A DNA stretch of 57,716 nt, taken from Prochlorococcus sp. AG-436-C13. Lineage in GTDB: Bacteria > Cyanobacteriota > Cyanobacteriia > PCC-6307 > Cyanobiaceae. The stretch spans positions 1 through 57,716 of the forward strand of contig QCPC01000010.1 of NCBI GenBank assembly GCA_003212695.1, given 5' to 3'. The translations under genes and the position numbers were made by a program. This document shows, in pieces, positions 1 through 7,674 of this stretch. A model generated the notes under the pieces. That model was not told the DNA's origin. It did not search any database and saw only the letters and a program-made list of their open reading frames with translations. Within the stretch, counting starts at the first letter, position 1; every line of letters starts with the position of its first letter.

Positions 1-1
1 C

Positions 2-175
2 TCACTCTTTCATCTCAACTATTTCATAGTAAGGTTGATCTTCGTAGTCAGCATCAGAGCAGCACATATCTCCACAGATCTCCTCTAGCAAGTCATAGGC
101 ATCATCGTAGTTGTCGAAAATCTGAGATGTGATCTCGTCTTCCTCTCCATCGTGTCTAGTGATGCGATATTTCAT
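2..175 (-). CDS. Small acidic protein, CCSDADY family (copy 1)
   Basis: Complete 57-residue frame from ATG at 175 to TGA at 2-4. The protein is acidic and carries a Cys-Cys pair in 'CCSDADYEDQPYYEI'. It is clearly a paralogue of the 60-residue protein at 25484..25666: both begin MKY, share 'DGEED', 'ITSQ' and 'YDDAY', and have the Cys-Cys segment at the same place. A second small frame ends 12 bases upstream on the same strand, so the two may be cotranscribed. The function is unknown to me. The paralogue is the main support that this is a real gene. Confidence 0.75.
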   Translation of the reverse strand: MKYRITRHDGEEDEITSQIFDNYDDAYDLLEEICGDMCCSDADYEDQPYYEIVEMKE

Positions 176-187
176 TGCTTAGTTCTC

Positions 188-310
188 TTAAGTTTCCCAG
201 TCTGCACCATCGTCATTTTCGTCACATTCGTAATTCAGTAGAGAATCCTCATTCTTTTCTTTCCTGTCTTCTTGATTGGTAAGTGGCTTTTCTTCTTCCT
301 TTTTTATCAT
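188..310 (-). CDS. Small charged hypothetical protein (40 aa)
   Basis: Frame MIKKEEEKPLTNQ..., very rich in Glu, Asp and Lys and ending DDGADWET. Its start codon lies inside repeat copy 295..400. The matching repeat at 15432..15537 also has an ATG ATA AAA AAG GAA start at the same place, so the first residues come with the repeat. It lies 12 bases upstream of the 57-residue gene on the same strand. The function is unknown and it could be a spurious frame. Confidence 0.45.
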   Translation of the reverse strand: MIKKEEEKPLTNQEDRKEKNEDSLLNYECDENDDGADWET

Positions 311-400
311 TTCTCAAGTTTGGATAAAGTTTGGATAGAAATTTTGAATTCTCTGAGAACGCCTGATATCACTCAACGACCGCTTTTCATTAGCCAGTAG
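295..400. repeat. Interspersed repeat, copy J
   Basis: This block aligns end to end, without length change, with 15432..15537. It contains the tandem 'GTTTGGATAAAGTTTGGATA', 'TTCTCTGAGA', 'ACTCAACGACCGCTTTTCAT' and 'TAGCCAGTAG'. On the minus strand it places an ATG of a small frame at the same position in both copies. Confidence 0.75.
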
Positions 401-495
401 GAAATATTTTTATCAGCCATTGCGAGAGAAGAGGTTATCTCAATTGTAGAACTTTAAGGCGATGCTGGTATTTTGCTGGTATGGGGGAGATCCGC

Positions 496-2853
496 TTACA
501 TATTTCTGCACCAAGCACCTTCTTCACTAGCTAGATAATCTTTGGTGTCTTGAGTATAGAGAGACGCTGCTTTTTTTAAATCCATACAACCATCTTTTTT
601 ATTTCCAAGTTTGTATTGTGCAAGTCCCCTTGTATCCAAGACCCATCCAGCATTGCTGTCTTGAGAAAGAAGTTGATTAGCATCTTCTATTGCTCCTAGA
701 TAGTCGCCTTGTAAATATTTAACCCATGCTCTGTTTCCATATGTGGAGTAATCTTCTGGATCAAGTTCAATCGCTTTTGTATAGTCGTCAATGGCACCTT
801 TATAGTCTCCTAGGTTGTCTTTAGCAAAGCCACGATTATGGAAGGTACTGGCATCTTCTGGATCAAGTTCAATCGCTTTTGTATAGTCGTCAATGGCACC
901 TTTATAGTCTTCTAGGTTGTCTTTAGCAAAGCCACGATTATGGAAGGTACTGGCATCTTCTGGATCAAGTTCAATCGCTTTTGTATAGTCGTCAATGGCA
1001 CCTTTATAGTCTCCTAGGTTGTCTTTAGCAAAGCCACGATTATGGAAAGAATCAGCATCCTTGTTGTTTATTGCTATTGCACTATTAAAAGCATAAATAG
1101 CACCTTTGAAATCATCTAATTCGCCTTTTATAGTGCCAAGATTATAATAATAATCTCTTTCTCTTTTGTTTATTTTGATTGCTTTATTGTAATCTTCAAC
1201 AGCACCTTTTAAATCACCTAAATCGCTTTTAACAATTCCTCTATTATAATATATAGAGGCATCCTTAGGATCTATTTCTATTGCCTTTTGGTAATCTGCT
1301 ATTGCGCTTTTATAATTACCTATTCTGTATTTAGAAATACCTCTATTAACATAATAATCACTATCATCTGGATTTATGCTAATCGCTCGATTGAAATCAA
1401 CAATGGCACCCTGATTGTCACCTGATTCTTTCTTTGCAGTTCCACGATTAAAATAATAATTATCATCTAAAGGATTAATATCAATTACCTTATTGAAGTC
1501 AGAAATTGCCCCTGAAAAATCACCTATTGCCGCTTTATCTGCGCCTCTATTGTTAAGTGCAGCGGTGTTTCGAGGATCAATATCAATTGCCTTATTAAAA
1601 TCAGAAATTGCCGCTTTAAGATCTCCTGATTTGCTTAGTGTGTTTCCACGATTGTAGTATGTATCTGAATACCCTGGATCAATACCTATCGCCTTATTGT
1701 AATCCAAGACTGCACCTTTAAAATCACCTAAACTTGTTTTAGCGCTCCCACGATTTTCAAAAGCAGATGCATCCTTAGGGTCAATTCTAATTGCCTTATT
1801 GTAGTCTGATATTGCACCTTTATAGTCTCCTAAGTTTGCTTTGACTATTCCGCGATTATTGTACGCATCTATATCACTAGGATTTATTTTAATTACTTTG
1901 GTGTAGTCCAGGATGGAATCTCTCAAGTTATTCATATCACTACTTGCATATGCTCGAAGGAAATATGCTCTCGGATTATTTTGCTGAACCCTTATAACTT
2001 GGTTTGTTAAACGTATTACAGTTTGCTCTCTACCTTGCTTACCTGCAGATGCATTTGCTTGTGCTAAATAGTCATCAGGGGTTGTTGGGTTTTTCTTCGC
2101 AAGAATAATTGGCAAATTATTTGCAAACAGATTGTAGAAGTTAATTGGGACTCCTTGATTCACTCCAGTTTTGATGATCTGTTTTTTTTCTTTGGATTCA
2201 GTGATATTTCTTTCACCTCTACCATGAATACCAATTAGTTCTCCATTGGTATTCATGATTACTCCACCACTCATTCCCTTCTTGGTGTTGTTTGAGTAAA
2301 GGAGTTGATACCCTTGATCAATACCCACTTCTGCATTCGCGACGACTTCACCACTTTCAAATTTTAGATTTCCCATATCAAATAATGGGAATCCTGCGAC
2401 ATAAACCTGGTCTTGATATTTGACCTTTTTGATATCACCAATATTTGCTAACTCATAGTTCTTTTTGCTTCTAAAAGTCAGCACTGCCATATCGACTTTG
2501 CCTAATCGCTGCAGACTTTTTGATTCCCATAAGTGCTCTTTCCCATCAGAGGTAATGATCCCGACTTCTTCTCCAGGAAGGTTGTCTTTAACGACATGCC
2601 AGGCAGTGAGAACGGTATAACGATTGCCTTCTTTCTTGACCAGAACTCCTGAACCTGGACTGCCAGCACCAAGTATCTGAACAGTGATTGCCTGAGCGAT
2701 CTTGGCAATTTCTGATGAATCCTTCGCCTGTGCTTTTGATGCAGAAAGCACTACGGCTGCAGTAGAAGCAGTCAAAGTTCCCAGCAGCATTGGTTGTCCC
2801 ATCGGCAGAAGGGACAATGCAGTAGCAATAGCAGTGATGCGGGAAGTCTTCAA
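496..2853 (-). CDS. Secreted trypsin-like serine protease with C-terminal TPR array
   Basis: A 785-residue protein. Residues 1-43 form a signal peptide with a likely AQA cleavage site. Residues 45-250 are a trypsin-fold protease domain with a complete triad: His86 in 'TAWHVV', Asp121 in 'KVDMAVLTF' and Ser195 in 'KKGMSGGV'. From about residue 285 to the end are roughly fourteen 34-residue TPR units ('YNRGxxKxxLGDYKGAIxDYxKAIxIDP'). It is therefore probably an envelope or periplasmic protease whose TPR part binds partners. The start is TTG at 2853: the frame is closed by TAA at 2880..2878 and no ATG precedes the signal peptide. Three TPR units near the C-terminus are almost identical in DNA. 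This resembles cyanobacterial protease-TPR proteins; the substrate is unknown. Confidence 0.88.
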   Translation of the reverse strand: MKTSRITAIATALSLLPMGQPMLLGTLTASTAAVVLSASKAQAKDSSEIAKIAQAITVQILGAGSPGSGVLVKKEGNRYTVLTAWHVVKDNLPGEEVGIITSDGKEHLWESKSLQRLGKVDMAVLTFRSKKNYELANIGDIKKVKYQDQVYVAGFPLFDMGNLKFESGEVVANAEVGIDQGYQLLYSNNTKKGMSGGVIMNTNGELIGIHGRGERNITESKEKKQIIKTGVNQGVPINFYNLFANNLPIILAKKNPTTPDDYLAQANASAGKQGREQTVIRLTNQVIRVQQNNPRAYFLRAYASSDMNNLRDSILDYTKVIKINPSDIDAYNNRGIVKANLGDYKGAISDYNKAIRIDPKDASAFENRGSAKTSLGDFKGAVLDYNKAIGIDPGYSDTYYNRGNTLSKSGDLKAAISDFNKAIDIDPRNTAALNNRGADKAAIGDFSGAISDFNKVIDINPLDDNYYFNRGTAKKESGDNQGAIVDFNRAISINPDDSDYYVNRGISKYRIGNYKSAIADYQKAIEIDPKDASIYYNRGIVKSDLGDLKGAVEDYNKAIKINKRERDYYYNLGTIKGELDDFKGAIYAFNSAIAINNKDADSFHNRGFAKDNLGDYKGAIDDYTKAIELDPEDASTFHNRGFAKDNLEDYKGAIDDYTKAIELDPEDASTFHNRGFAKDNLGDYKGAIDDYTKAIELDPEDYSTYGNRAWVKYLQGDYLGAIEDANQLLSQDSNAGWVLDTRGLAQYKLGNKKDGCMDLKKAASLYTQDTKDYLASEEGAWCRNM
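751..1047. repeat. Near-identical 102-bp tandem TPR units
   Basis: Three consecutive 102-bp units (34 codons), beginning near 751, 853 and 955, are almost base-identical inside the protease-TPR gene. The other TPR units are strongly diverged, so these three look like a recent tandem duplication or gene-conversion tract. Confidence 0.9.
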
Positions 2854-2950
2854 AAAGGAGGTCTTACTGGTTTTAGGTTAGTGCAGTTGATATTTGTATT
2901 CATTTGTGTGACCCATCGCAGAGGCAATATTTGAGTCTCATTGAGATGGG

Positions 2951-3088
2951 AAAAGTTTGAACAGAGTTTGAACAGGATTTCCGACTTCCTCCTAATCCCT
3001 TGGCATGACTGTATGCACATTGTTCATTGGCCAGTAGTTAGGTTCACTCATATCAAGGGATCTCCAGGAATTGTAGTGTGTGAATGAG
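2951..3088. repeat. Interspersed repeat, copy G
   Basis: This occupies much of the gap between the protease-TPR gene and the next gene. It carries the tandem 'AGTTTGAACAGAGTTTGAAC', 'TTCCTCCTAATCCCT' and 'TTCATTGGCCAGTAGTTAGG', and ends 'GGATCTCCAGGAA'. Copy D shares the first two blocks and copy H shares the last. I see nothing else in 2854..3223 beyond AT-rich promoter-like DNA. Confidence 0.7.
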
Positions 3089-3223
3089 ATAGCTAATGAA
3101 TTCTTATAAGATTAGATGGCAAGTCAGAAAGCTTTAAATATTTTAAGTTTGTTAGCTCATAAAAGATATCCTTTTTATTAATACTCGCCTAATTTTTAAT
3201 CACACAGTCTTAGAAGCTTTTAG

Positions 3224-3706
3224 ATGAATAAGTGGTTCAAATTTATTTTTTTAGCTATTTTTCTTTTTTTCATTCAATTGAATCCGACCCCTGCGAATGC
3301 GTGCGTTGAAGGTTTGTCTTGGGGGATGGATCTTTCTAGCGTAGAGAAACATTTAGGTGTGTCGTTGCAACCTGTCTCGGAAGGAGACAGCAAAGATCTT
3401 TTTGAAGTTAGAGAATTCCAGATGAGTGGTCTACCTGTAAATAGACTTCGTGTTCGTGTCGAGGATAATCATGGATTAAAACAACTTGCTTATGAAATGA
3501 ATTATGAAAACATGACAGAAGTATTAGCTGGTTTAAGACATCGATTTGGTCCTCCAGTTGGGACAAGTGTTGATATTGATGGAAGATCCCCTCAGCAACA
3601 ATGGATTTGGCATACAGGAGAAGATGTTATTACAGCAGTTAAGAACGAAGATAGTCCTTTTTTACTTTCTTATCGACCATCACTTTTAGATCCTTCTTTC
3701 CTTTGA
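3224..3706 (+). CDS. Exported hypothetical protein
   Basis: A 160-residue protein with a typical signal peptide (MNKWFKFIFLAIFLFF...PANA, cleavage before Cys27). The mature part is soluble, with 'GLSWGMDLSSVEKHLG' followed by a hydrophilic C-terminal half. The '(L)SWGM...VE..LG' opening resembles small secreted proteins of marine cyanobacteria. A lipoprotein reading at Cys27 is possible, but the preceding residues (ANA) fit signal peptidase I better than a lipobox. It stands alone on the plus strand between repeat copies G and D. No function is recognised. Confidence 0.75.
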   Translation: MNKWFKFIFLAIFLFFIQLNPTPANACVEGLSWGMDLSSVEKHLGVSLQPVSEGDSKDLFEVREFQMSGLPVNRLRVRVEDNHGLKQLAYEMNYENMTEVLAGLRHRFGPPVGTSVDIDGRSPQQQWIWHTGEDVITAVKNEDSPFLLSYRPSLLDPSFL

Positions 3707-3885
3707 AAATGTGTGAACAGTGTGTGAACGGATTTCTTGAATTTCTTCTAATCCCTGTCCACCACTTAAGGAACTGTTTTCATTAGCCAGCATGGTAATT
3801 TCTGTGGTGCCATGGGATCTCAGCGATATTGGGATCTGTGGATGGTGTGTGGATGGCTTAATATTCTCACCCCTATTTCTTTATT
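3704..3885. repeat. Interspersed repeat, copy D (long form)
   Basis: It starts at the stop of the preceding gene. It contains 'GTGTGAACAGTGTGTGAACG', 'TTCTTCTAATCCCTG', 'TTTTCATTAGCCAGCATGG', 'GTGCCATGGGATCTCAGCG', a second tandem based on 'TGTGGATGG', and 'TTCTCACCCCTATTTC'. It fills the convergent gap before arsJ. Its tail 'TTCTCACC(C/T)...TTTCTTTATTCTATT' recurs at 11440..11465. Confidence 0.75.
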
Positions 3886-3999
3886 CTATTTCAATCAAGT
3901 TTTGATTACTAATAACCAACAGAACTAAATTTATAGAAAATATTATTCAAACGTTTTCTTGGATAGTGCAGAAGTGATCTCTTTGGATTGTGAGACTAT

Positions 4000-5259
4000 T
4001 TAATTAAGACATCCAGACTTCCTGAGTGAAGGAAGCCGAAGGCTACTCAACCATGAGAAGAGGATAAATAAGCTGGAACAACACAAACAAATCTGCATAC
4101 CTAAATAAGGAGTATCTCCCAGAACAAACAAAACTCCTGATAGAAGCGTTCCAAGAAGCCTACCTGCCGCATTTGCCATGTAATAGAAGCCAACGTTGAG
4201 GCTTACATTTTCAGCATCTGTATAAGCCAAAACCATGAATGAATGGATAGAAGAATTCATTGCGAAAACTATTCCGAACGCAATTAAACCAGCAGTAATG
4301 GCAATGCTTGGATCATTTTGTCTCCATAATGCAATTGCTATTAGTCCAGGTATCCCCATCAGCAACGCACTCCAAAATTGAATCGTTGAAACTCCTGGGC
4401 TCGATTTCTTTCCCCAAAGATTTCTTAAAGTTGGGGCCAATGCTTGTACAAAACCGTACCCAATAATCCATAGGCCTAGGAAAGCTCCAATCTCAGAGAA
4501 GTTCCAATTAAGTGATGTCTCAAGGAAAACAGGTAATGCGACTACAAACCACACATCTCTAGCTCCGAAGAGAAAGAAACGTGCAGTCGAGAGAGTGTTA
4601 ATTCCTCTTGATTTTGAGAAAAGGTCCTTAAATATTGGCTTTTCCTTCATCCGCCCAATATCACCCGGCAAGATCAATGTCATAAGAAATGACAACGCCA
4701 AGCCAATCGCCATTACCCCAACCGCTTTATTAAAACCAAAGCCAGTTAGTAATGCTCCCCCTAGGAAAAACCCAACCCCCTTTAGGGCATTCTTTGATCC
4801 TGTTAAAACAGCAACCCATTTGAACAACTTCTTGTTCCCTTTTTGTTCTTCTTCAGGGGTTTCAGGTACGACTGTTTTGATTGCACTCTTTGCACTCATT
4901 TTGTTGAGGTCTTTAGCAATACCACTAATTGCTTGCGCAACCATGACATAACTAACGCTTAGAAATTTGGGCCAACTTGCAGCAACAGGAACCAGCATCA
5001 AAAGAGCACTGATTTGAAGAAGTGTGCCTGCCCAGAGAGTTAGTCGTAGGCCAGAACGCGCACCAATCCAGCCGCCATAGAGATTAGTAATAATTCCAAA
5101 GAACTCATAAAACAAAAAAAGAAACGCAATCTCTAAAGCTGTATAGCCAAGTTGATGAAAATGAAAGACCACCAACATGCGAAGTGCGCCATCAGTCAGA
5201 GTGAACGCCCAATAATTTGTAGTAACGATCAAGTATTGCTGAAGAGATGATAATTTCAT
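4000..5259 (-). CDS. arsJ: ArsJ, organoarsenical (1-arseno-3-phosphoglycerate) exporter, MFS
   Basis: A 419-residue polytopic membrane protein of the major facilitator superfamily. It matches the ArsJ family closely: the N-terminal 'QYLIVTTNYWAFTLTDGALR', 'FLFYEFFGIITNLYGGWIGA', 'AQAISGIAKDLNKMSAKS', 'TGSKNALKGVGFFLGGALL' and 'ARFFLFGARDVWFVVALPVF' are family hallmarks. In the known pathway GAPDH joins arsenate to 3-phosphoglycerate to give 1-arseno-3-phosphoglycerate, and ArsJ exports it. The usual adjacent gapdh is absent here, so the substrate presumably comes from a housekeeping GAPDH elsewhere (inference). A repeat copy lies directly upstream of the start. Confidence 0.9.
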   Translation of the reverse strand: MKLSSLQQYLIVTTNYWAFTLTDGALRMLVVFHFHQLGYTALEIAFLFLFYEFFGIITNLYGGWIGARSGLRLTLWAGTLLQISALLMLVPVAASWPKFLSVSYVMVAQAISGIAKDLNKMSAKSAIKTVVPETPEEEQKGNKKLFKWVAVLTGSKNALKGVGFFLGGALLTGFGFNKAVGVMAIGLALSFLMTLILPGDIGRMKEKPIFKDLFSKSRGINTLSTARFFLFGARDVWFVVALPVFLETSLNWNFSEIGAFLGLWIIGYGFVQALAPTLRNLWGKKSSPGVSTIQFWSALLMGIPGLIAIALWRQNDPSIAITAGLIAFGIVFAMNSSIHSFMVLAYTDAENVSLNVGFYYMANAAGRLLGTLLSGVLFVLGDTPYLGMQICLCCSSLFILFSWLSSLRLPSLRKSGCLN

Positions 5260-5289
5260 TATTTAAGTGCTTGCTATTACTTAAAGCTC

Positions 5290-5395
5290 ATATTTCATTA
5301 GGCAGTAGCTAAGTTCCTGTTGTGCCATGGGATCTCAGCGAAAATAGGGGGTTTGAATAAAGTTTGAATAAACCCCTTCTCTCAGGGTTCTCTTA
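5290..5395. repeat. Interspersed repeat, copy A
   Basis: Close to the consensus: 'TTTCATTAGGCAGTAGCTAA', 'TTGTGCCATGGGATCTCAGC', then the tandem 'GTTTGAATAAAGTTTGAATA' and 'CTCTCAGGGTTCTCTTAC'. It lies about 30 bp upstream of the arsJ start codon and could contribute to the arsJ 5' region. Confidence 0.8.
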
Positions 5396-5529
5396 CTTCT
5401 ATTATCTCTTAAATCAATAAAAGAAGGACCCTTGTTTTTGAAGGAGACGATTTTCAACTCTATTGATTTTATCTAAACCCTTTTTTTGACGGAAGGAGCA
5501 TGGTTCATTTGGCTCAGATAGAAACATTA

Positions 5530-6051
5530 TTAGAATTGTTGCGAGCCTTCTAGTTGTAATGGACTTAGCTCAATTCTTTTTATTCTCTTGTTTTCGTATA
5601 CCCAAAAAATAGGTTCTGTAGCTTTTGCCTCTGTCAAATCTTTTCTTTCTCGCAGGCTTACAGGAATAAACTCTTTGTTGGGGTCAAAACCCTGTTTTCT
5701 TATTGATTGATTGATAACAATACTTCCTTCTTCCCCTGAAACTGATCTGTGATAAGTCCCTATAGGAATTTGCAGTGCTCCCATCTCTCGTCTTAGAAAA
5801 ATCACATGATGAGGTTCATCCCATGAAGGATTTAGCAAAGTGAATGTTCTTTTGCCTTCGATAACTAAGTTATGATCAACTTGAAACTGGTGTACATAAT
5901 ACTGTTCAAATTCCTCGTCATTAGGAGGAGACGTCGCACTTCCACGATGCATAACGACATCGCAACCATTCGATGCTCTTACTCCTGCATCGAAGAAAGT
6001 AACCTGAGGTGTTTCTCTGAAAATTTGAATAGGGATGAATTCAAGATGCAT
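5530..6051 (-). CDS. Cupin-like hypothetical protein
   Basis: A 173-residue soluble protein. The middle reads like an RmlC/cupin beta-barrel: 'YYVHQFQVDHNLVIEGKRTF' followed by 'PSWDEPHHVIFLRREMGALQ' and 'IPIGTYHRSVSGEEGSIVIN', with histidines at spacings typical of cupin metal or ligand sites. There is no signal peptide. The OsmC-like gene ends one base upstream on the same strand and the CP12-like gene precedes it, so the three form a probable operon. The fold assignment is moderate; the substrate is unknown. Confidence 0.7.
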   Translation of the reverse strand: MHLEFIPIQIFRETPQVTFFDAGVRASNGCDVVMHRGSATSPPNDEEFEQYYVHQFQVDHNLVIEGKRTFTLLNPSWDEPHHVIFLRREMGALQIPIGTYHRSVSGEEGSIVINQSIRKQGFDPNKEFIPVSLRERKDLTEAKATEPIFWVYENKRIKRIELSPLQLEGSQQF

Positions 6052-6052
6052 G

Positions 6053-6463
6053 TTAATACCTCCTTTTATTAGTGATCCAATGGACTGTGATCTTTAATGA
6101 GCTTTTCAGGCTTCTTATTACCGGGCAATCTTCAGTTGCTTTCTGAAGAACTTTTAACCTCTCTATCGATAAATCAATAGGCATGAAAAGTTGAATAGAA
6201 ATAGATTCAATTGCCCTGGGTCCTTTTAGAGTCATCTTTTTATTAACATCTGCTGTTATCTCTCCTATATCCCAACCTTCTCTTTTAGCTGCAATACCCA
6301 TAACTGTCAGAAAACACGTTCCCAACGCAGTTGCGACTAAATCAGTTGGTGCGAAACTCTCACTTTCTCCCTCGTGATCTATAGGTGCATCGGTTGTTAG
6401 TGTTTGCCCTGAAAGAGCATGGAGAGCCTCTGTATGTAAGTTCCCAAGATATTTACAAATAAT
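6053..6463 (-). CDS. OsmC-like protein, start codon unresolved
   Basis: The frame reads 'KYLGNLHTEALHALSG', 'TTDAPIDHEGESESFAPTDL', 'VATALGTCFLTVMGIAAKRE' and so on, which is the OsmC/Ohr peroxide-protection fold. The family Cys motif appears as 'LGTC'. The homology extends upstream of any ATG, GTG or TTG in frame. The frame is open only back to a TGA at 6478..6476, and the only plausible initiators at the expected N-terminus are ATT codons at 6463 and 6460. An ATG at 6479 is one base out of frame. So either a rare ATT start, a frameshift or a sequence error applies; an internal TTG at 6325 would lose the N-terminal third. It overlaps the end region of the CP12-like gene. Confidence 0.7.
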   Translation of the reverse strand: MICKYLGNLHTEALHALSGQTLTTDAPIDHEGESESFAPTDLVATALGTCFLTVMGIAAKREGWDIGEITADVNKKMTLKGPRAIESISIQLFMPIDLSIERLKVLQKATEDCPVIRSLKSSLKITVHWITNKRRY

Positions 6464-6468
6464 CTTGT

Positions 6469-6633
6469 TTACACTTCATACAACTTGCAGTTGGCTTTTG
6501 TTGGATTGCTAAGGCATTCTGCTTCCCACTTAAAATTTTTATCTGCTTCTGGCAAATTGTAATTGAAATCGTGCATCCTCCAGACGTCACTTACTGTGCC
6601 GTTAAGGATGGTGAAAGGTGATACCAACCTCAT
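6469..6633 (-). CDS. CP12-like C-terminal mini-protein
   Basis: A 54-residue protein whose C-terminus reads 'KWEAECLSNPTKANCKLYEV'. The pattern C-x3-P-x4-C-x2-Y is exactly the spacing of the C-terminal, GAPDH-binding Cys loop of CP12 (typical CP12: C-DEN-P-DADE-C-RV-Y). The N-terminal phosphoribulokinase-binding half and the 'AWDAVEEL' segment of CP12 are missing. It may be a redox-sensitive partner of a dehydrogenase; that is inference. It ends 5 bases before the OsmC-like frame. Confidence 0.65.
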   Translation of the reverse strand: MRLVSPFTILNGTVSDVWRMHDFNYNLPEADKNFKWEAECLSNPTKANCKLYEV

Positions 6634-6946
6634 AAGCCTCCTTGTCGATTACTAAGACTATATATGACGGTTAAACCATTTACTCAAGAGGGTTTATACC
6701 TATTTATATGCCTATTTAATATTGTCTTAATTATCTCTTGAATATATTCTTGACACTCATTAGTAGAGATGCTGAAGTTACTCTTTATTATGCCTACATT
6801 GAATTAGCCCTAAATGTTTAAATGACTCTAATTTCAGAAAAATCGGTAGAGTGCATAGACTTCTCTTCTTAGCAGCTTTCTTTGGCTGCGTTTAACGTCC
6901 AGCTCGACTCTTTCTCCCTGTATACATAGGTGATTGCTTATCTCTT
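6634..6946. other. Intergenic, no gene seen
   Basis: About 310 bases between the CP12-like gene and the conserved leader at 6947. I found no credible frame on either strand. The DNA is AT-rich and holds the promoter region of the leftward CP12-like/OsmC/cupin operon. Confidence 0.4.
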
Positions 6947-7054
6947 GCTTCGGTTATTACTGGGGGGTTGTGTCGTAGAGACCGAAGTTCGGTGTAGATA
7001 CCGCATCATTATCTACGGTTTATATCACCATCAAAAACAACTATTTGGCGCATA
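6947..7054 (+). promoter_or_regulatory. Conserved 108-bp leader, copy 1
   Basis: It aligns without any gap to 26754..26861; both lie directly before homologous reading frames. Conserved blocks are 'GCTTCGGTTATTAC', 'CGTAGAGACCGA' and the palindrome ACCGAAgTTCGGT (6981-6993; ACCGAcgTTCGGT in copy 2). In this copy a second stem GTAGATA/TATCTAC (6994-7000/7010-7016) is possible but is not kept in copy 2. It is likely a promoter-operator or 5' UTR. Confidence 0.6.
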
Positions 7055-7384
7055 GTGAATTTGTTGTTCTCATTCGTAGTGATGTATTCAGTTACTCGTT
7101 TCTCTCTTGCTCCTTCTTTCTATCGTCCTGTTTATGTCATCTCTGATAGCGAGATGGCTCAATTAAAAGTTCAACACCATAAAGATGAGCTTGATTCAGT
7201 AGTTGATCAACGAAAACGATTAGAGGATGCTTATGAAAAGCAGAGAACACATTTGCTTGAGCGAGAGAAATCTCTTAAGAGTGAGTTGAAAGCTCTGGCT
7301 CCATCTGCAAGTAACCCTGTTAAAGAAACAGTTGATAAAGCTGTTGATGCAATTAAAGACACGGCTAAGAAAGTAGTCGCATAG
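7055..7384 (+). CDS. Coiled-coil small protein of duplicated family (intact copy)
   Basis: A 109-residue protein starting at GTG 7055, or at ATG 7082 if the N-terminal hydrophobic nine residues are excluded. It contains 'PSFYRPVYVISDSEMAQLK', then a Lys/Glu-rich coiled coil ('DSVVDQRKRLEDAYEKQRTH...EREKSLKSELKAL'), and ends with an amphipathic Lys/Ala tail. A second copy at 26862..27191 is interrupted by an in-frame TAA. A strong hairpin terminator follows at 7403. The function is not recognised. Confidence 0.7.
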   Translation: MNLLFSFVVMYSVTRFSLAPSFYRPVYVISDSEMAQLKVQHHKDELDSVVDQRKRLEDAYEKQRTHLLEREKSLKSELKALAPSASNPVKETVDKAVDAIKDTAKKVVA

Positions 7385-7672
7385 GGTTTGATTGCACAGA
7401 AAAAAGCCCTGCTCAAGCAGGGCTTTAGCAGATTTATTTCTCTTGGCGTAAAGATCAGCTGTTCCATCTGGGAATATCTCTATTGATTTATTGAAATCAT
7501 TTATTGCTTCTAGGTATTTATCAAAAAGATAATTGATTCTACCCCTAATAAAATATATGTAGTCATCTGTTGGATCTTTGTTTATGGCTTGATCGCAGTG
7601 AGATAAGGCTTGAGATAAATTACCATTCTCTGCATAAGTCTCAGCTAATTTGATTAGGTCGTCGATATTCAT
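7220..7672 (-). CDS. TPR protein with C-terminus read antisense to its neighbour
   Basis: Residues 1-75 are convincing TPR repeats: 'AETYAENGNLSQALSHCDQA', 'INKDPTDDYIYFIRGRINYL', 'EAINDFNKSIEI'. From about residue 82 the frame runs through the terminator hairpin at 7403..7426 and then antisense to the coiled-coil gene, where it loses TPR character. The native 3' end was probably lost, so the gene is likely truncated. It starts 3 bases after the DnaB-like gene on the same strand. Confidence 0.5.
   Translation of the reverse strand: MNIDDLIKLAETYAENGNLSQALSHCDQAINKDPTDDYIYFIRGRINYLFDKYLEAINDFNKSIEIFPDGTADLYAKRNKSAKALLEQGFFLCNQTLCDYFLSRVFNCINSFINCFFNRVTCRWSQSFQLTLKRFLSLKQMCSLLFISIL
7403..7426 (+). 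terminator. Bidirectional hairpin terminator
   Basis: Perfect 11-bp stem AAAGCCCTGCT/AGCAGGGCTTT with a two-base loop, 18 bases after the stop of the coiled-coil gene. Confidence 0.85.
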
Positions 7673-7674
7673 GA

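Noticed and set aside
4595-4951. Plus-strand 118-codon frame
   Set aside because: It is antisense to arsJ, whose family match is clear.
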